Of a DNA stretch of 15,870 nucleotides, positions 14,132 to 15,870 are shown one piece after another (the first letter of the stretch is position 1; each line of letters begins with the position of its first letter). The stretch covers positions 1 through 15,870 of the forward strand of contig CAJTLE010000067.1 of assembly GCA_910577085.1 (NCBI GenBank), written 5' to 3'. The stretch is from an uncultured Allobaculum sp. (GTDB lineage Bacteria; Bacillota_I; Bacilli_A; Erysipelotrichales; Erysipelotrichaceae). Position numbers and translations under genes: made by a program. The notes beneath the pieces were generated by a model. It worked only from the letters and a program-made list of their open reading frames with translations, did not search any database and had not been told where the DNA came from.

Positions 14132-14656
14132 ATGAATCCAGTTATCGAAAACATGATTGAAAGACGCTCAGTCCGGAAGTTTAAACCAGATCTTCCCACC
14201 AAAGAAGAACTCAACGAAATCATTGAAGCCGGTCTGTATGCGCCAACTGGCCGGGGCAGGCAGGCGCCGCGGTTTATTGTCGTGACCGATCCAGAACTGA
14301 TTCACGAACTGGCTGAAGAAAACCGGAGAATTGGCGGATGGCCATCTGGCATGGACCCTTTCTATGGCGCTCCAGTCGTGATCGCCATTGTAGCGGACAA
14401 AGAAGTTCCAACTCATGTCTATGATGGGGCGCTGGCCAGCGGCAACATGCAGAATGCTGCCCATGCTCTCGGACTTGGTTCCTGCTGGATCCACCGGGCT
14501 AAGGAAGAATTTGAAACCGATCTGGGAAAAGAAGTACTCAAAAAAGCCGGAATCACCACGCCGGTAGAAGGCATTGGTTTCCTTGCACTTGGCTATCCCG
14601 CTGATCAGCCAGCTCCAGCCCCTGCACGCAAACCGGATCGCGTTTTCTACTTATAG
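14132..14656 (+). CDS. Nitroreductase-family FMN oxidoreductase
   Basis: This 174-residue cytoplasmic flavoenzyme is likely an NAD(P)H-dependent, FMN-binding dimer. The N-terminal signature IERRSVRKF (residues 9-17) supplies the phosphate-binding Arg-Ser-x-Arg. The next motif, APTGRGRQAPRF, corresponds to the usual APSGxNxQPWxF, with Arg where Asn is common. GLGSCWIHRAKEEF is the typical second flavin-contact segment. The C-terminus (GFLALGYPADQPAPAPARKPDRVFYL) is standard. The start is ATG 14132 because GAGGG (14121-14125) is placed 6 bases upstream. An in-frame ATG at 14114 would precede that site. The real substrate may be a quinone, nitroaromatic or flavin. It is not next to a partner gene. 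Confidence 0.93.
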   Translation: MNPVIENMIERRSVRKFKPDLPTKEELNEIIEAGLYAPTGRGRQAPRFIVVTDPELIHELAEENRRIGGWPSGMDPFYGAPVVIAIVADKEVPTHVYDGALASGNMQNAAHALGLGSCWIHRAKEEFETDLGKEVLKKAGITTPVEGIGFLALGYPADQPAPAPARKPDRVFYL

Positions 14657-14701
14657 AAGCAGGCATAAGTCGATTTATACCGGTTTATAGAAGCATGCAT
14701 A
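14651..14701 (+). repeat. 17-bp direct repeat over the nitroreductase stop codon
   Basis: TTATAGAAGCAGGCATA (14651-14667) recurs as TTATAGAAGCATGCATA (14685-14701), differing at one base and spaced at 34 bp. The first copy includes the stop codon, so the last codons appear to have been duplicated into the non-coding side. Confidence 0.8.
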
Positions 14702-14892
14702 GGCTGGCGGGCTGAACCTGGTTCCAATGAGAATAGAAAAACACGGACTTCTTTTTTGAAAGGGTTGGAAAAATTGAAATTCGTAAACAGGGAATAGTCT
14801 GTCTTCGGAAGAACTGCTATAGTATTCGAAGATTTATTGACGGATTGACGATATAAGGGCCGTGGGTGTGGAATGACGGCAGAGGAGGAAGC

Positions 14893-15747
14893 ATGAAAAT
14901 TTGTCCAAATTGTAAACAATCAAATTCAGATCAGTCGAATTTCTGTTCTTCCTGCGGAATGCCGATCAGTGATGTCCCCAGCGAAGAAGAAAAAGCTCCA
15001 GCGTCCTCTTTACCAGGTGGCTTTTCTGGCCTGAAACCCGATATTGTTTCTGCACCGGAAGAGAAAGCGCCCAAAACTGCGGATGAAAAACAGCTCGAAG
15101 AACTCCAGCAGTCTGGAGGATTGAAGGTAGAATACGAACCGGATGATGAATCCGACTCAGACAAGGAGAAAAAAGAGGGTGCAGAAGATTCAGACTCCGA
15201 TGACAACAGCCCAAAACCAGCTATCATTGCGGTTGTTTTGATTTTAAGTGCTCTGGTCTTGCTGCTGGGAACGATTGTGGTTTTACAGATGATCAATCAG
15301 AGCGGATCGAAGGAGCCTACATTCAATCCACCAAAAATTGATACCATGGAAGAATCCCAGGTCACTTATTTTGATTCTTCTTACAACGACGACTGGAAAA
15401 ACAGCCGGCCATCGGATGAGGGAGAACAGGAATTCGAAGATCTCAGCAGTCCGCAATCCGAACAGCCAATCACCTCCCCAGACAGTCAGGAGGACCGTAT
15501 TTCCAACGAATTTGAATCCAGTGATCTGGAAGAATCCCAGACCTATCGGGCTCAATATGTCATGAAAGTACGTGGCGAACCTTCGATGAATGCCGATCAG
15601 GTTGGCCGGTTATCCGAAAATGAAGAAGTCAAAATTGATGAAGTCAGCAAGCAAAACGATGGCTCGACATGGGGTCGGATTTCCGGAACCTCACATTGGG
15701 TGTGCTTGAATGATGGTGAAACAACCTATCTGGAACGCGTAAACTAG
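14893..15747 (+). CDS. Zinc-ribbon / transmembrane / SH3b protein
   Basis: The 284 residues are arranged in four parts. A zinc ribbon at the N-terminus (CPNCKQSNSDQSNFCSSCG, four Cys at residues 4, 7, 18 and 21) is followed by an acidic Ser/Glu/Asp-rich linker. A single membrane helix follows at about 110-134 (AIIAVVLILSALVLLLGTIV), then a second acidic linker. The last part, from Thr217, looks like a bacterial SH3 (SH3b) domain: VMKVRGEPSMNADQVGRL followed by WGRISGTSHWVCL. Such a protein would have the zinc ribbon inside the cell and the SH3b outside, where SH3b domains often bind peptidoglycan. GGAGG (14884-14888) sits 4 bases before ATG 14893. The GTG start at 14866 is rejected because its codons include this site. 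It is the last gene in the window and has no identified partner. Confidence 0.88.
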   Translation: MKICPNCKQSNSDQSNFCSSCGMPISDVPSEEEKAPASSLPGGFSGLKPDIVSAPEEKAPKTADEKQLEELQQSGGLKVEYEPDDESDSDKEKKEGAEDSDSDDNSPKPAIIAVVLILSALVLLLGTIVVLQMINQSGSKEPTFNPPKIDTMEESQVTYFDSSYNDDWKNSRPSDEGEQEFEDLSSPQSEQPITSPDSQEDRISNEFESSDLEESQTYRAQYVMKVRGEPSMNADQVGRLSENEEVKIDEVSKQNDGSTWGRISGTSHWVCLNDGETTYLERVN

Positions 15748-15870
15748 TGTTTCGTTTCATTGACTTTTATATTAATTGGCCTCGATTTGCCATGATATAA
15801 ACAAGATTGAATTCCTATCCTAAGATAGTTGCTATAAAAATGCAGACGCCTTTTCCTATTAGTCATGTTA
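15748..15870. other. End of window, no gene seen
   Basis: The last 123 bases contain no start with a ribosome binding site. A short palindrome CTATCCTAAGATAG lies near 15816-15829, and a TTGACT hexamer at 15760 has no matching -10 box at the right distance. Confidence 0.4.

Noticed and set aside
14866..14892. GTG start for the zinc-ribbon protein
   Set aside because: The extension contains the GGAGG site serving ATG 14893, and the zinc ribbon begins right after the later start.

Overview
The window looks like chromosomal DNA from a Gram-positive bacterium of moderate G+C content (Bacillota). A gut member of the Erysipelotrichales or a related clade is my guess. The basis is strong GGAGG-type ribosome binding sites, two lipobox lipoproteins, many U-tailed hairpin terminators, and a TetR / MMPL / 'X-X-X-Leu-X-X-Gly' heptad-repeat module of a kind I associate with Bacillota. 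There is no rRNA, tRNA, CRISPR array, transposase or phage gene. The species assignment is inference.

Layout. (1) 1-398 has no gene and holds four consecutive hairpins. One is a minus-strand terminator with no minus-strand gene to serve, so a small RNA is possible. (2) 399-1661 is a 420-residue HTH-plus-TPR-like regulator resembling the RRNPP (Rgg/NprR/PlcR) class, visibly more A+T-rich than the genes to its right. (3) 1662-2413 has no convincing gene but contains a perfect 25-bp hairpin nested with other inverted repeats, then a bidirectional terminator. (4) 2414-8788 is the centre of interest. A TetR repressor gene is divergent from an operon of an MMPL/RND-type exporter and a 1155-residue secreted protein carrying two arrays of 25 heptad repeats each. 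Two TGACC-type operators lie between the divergent genes, and one overlaps a clear promoter. (5) 8789-9929 is mostly non-coding, with two short, nearly touching membrane-protein ORFs. (6) 9930-10571 is a lipoprotein of unknown function. (7) 10572-11181 is an A+T-rich stretch of palindromes and repeated TTCCTTA motifs closed by a terminator. (8) 11182-12576 is a secreted trypsin/V8-like serine protease with three C-terminal YNPN repeats. (9) 12836-15747 carries a GNAT acetyltransferase, a small lipoprotein, a nitroreductase and a zinc-ribbon / transmembrane / SH3b protein.

How the parts may work together. The best-supported unit is TetR-MMPL-heptad protein. The repressor probably binds the two operators and silences the exporter operon until a ligand appears. 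The exporter would move a lipid or amphipathic compound across the membrane, and the heptad protein, exported and apparently soluble, could act on the outer face, perhaps as an elongated stalk or adaptor. That last step is inference. The other genes look like independent surface-associated or housekeeping functions. Several have their own terminators.
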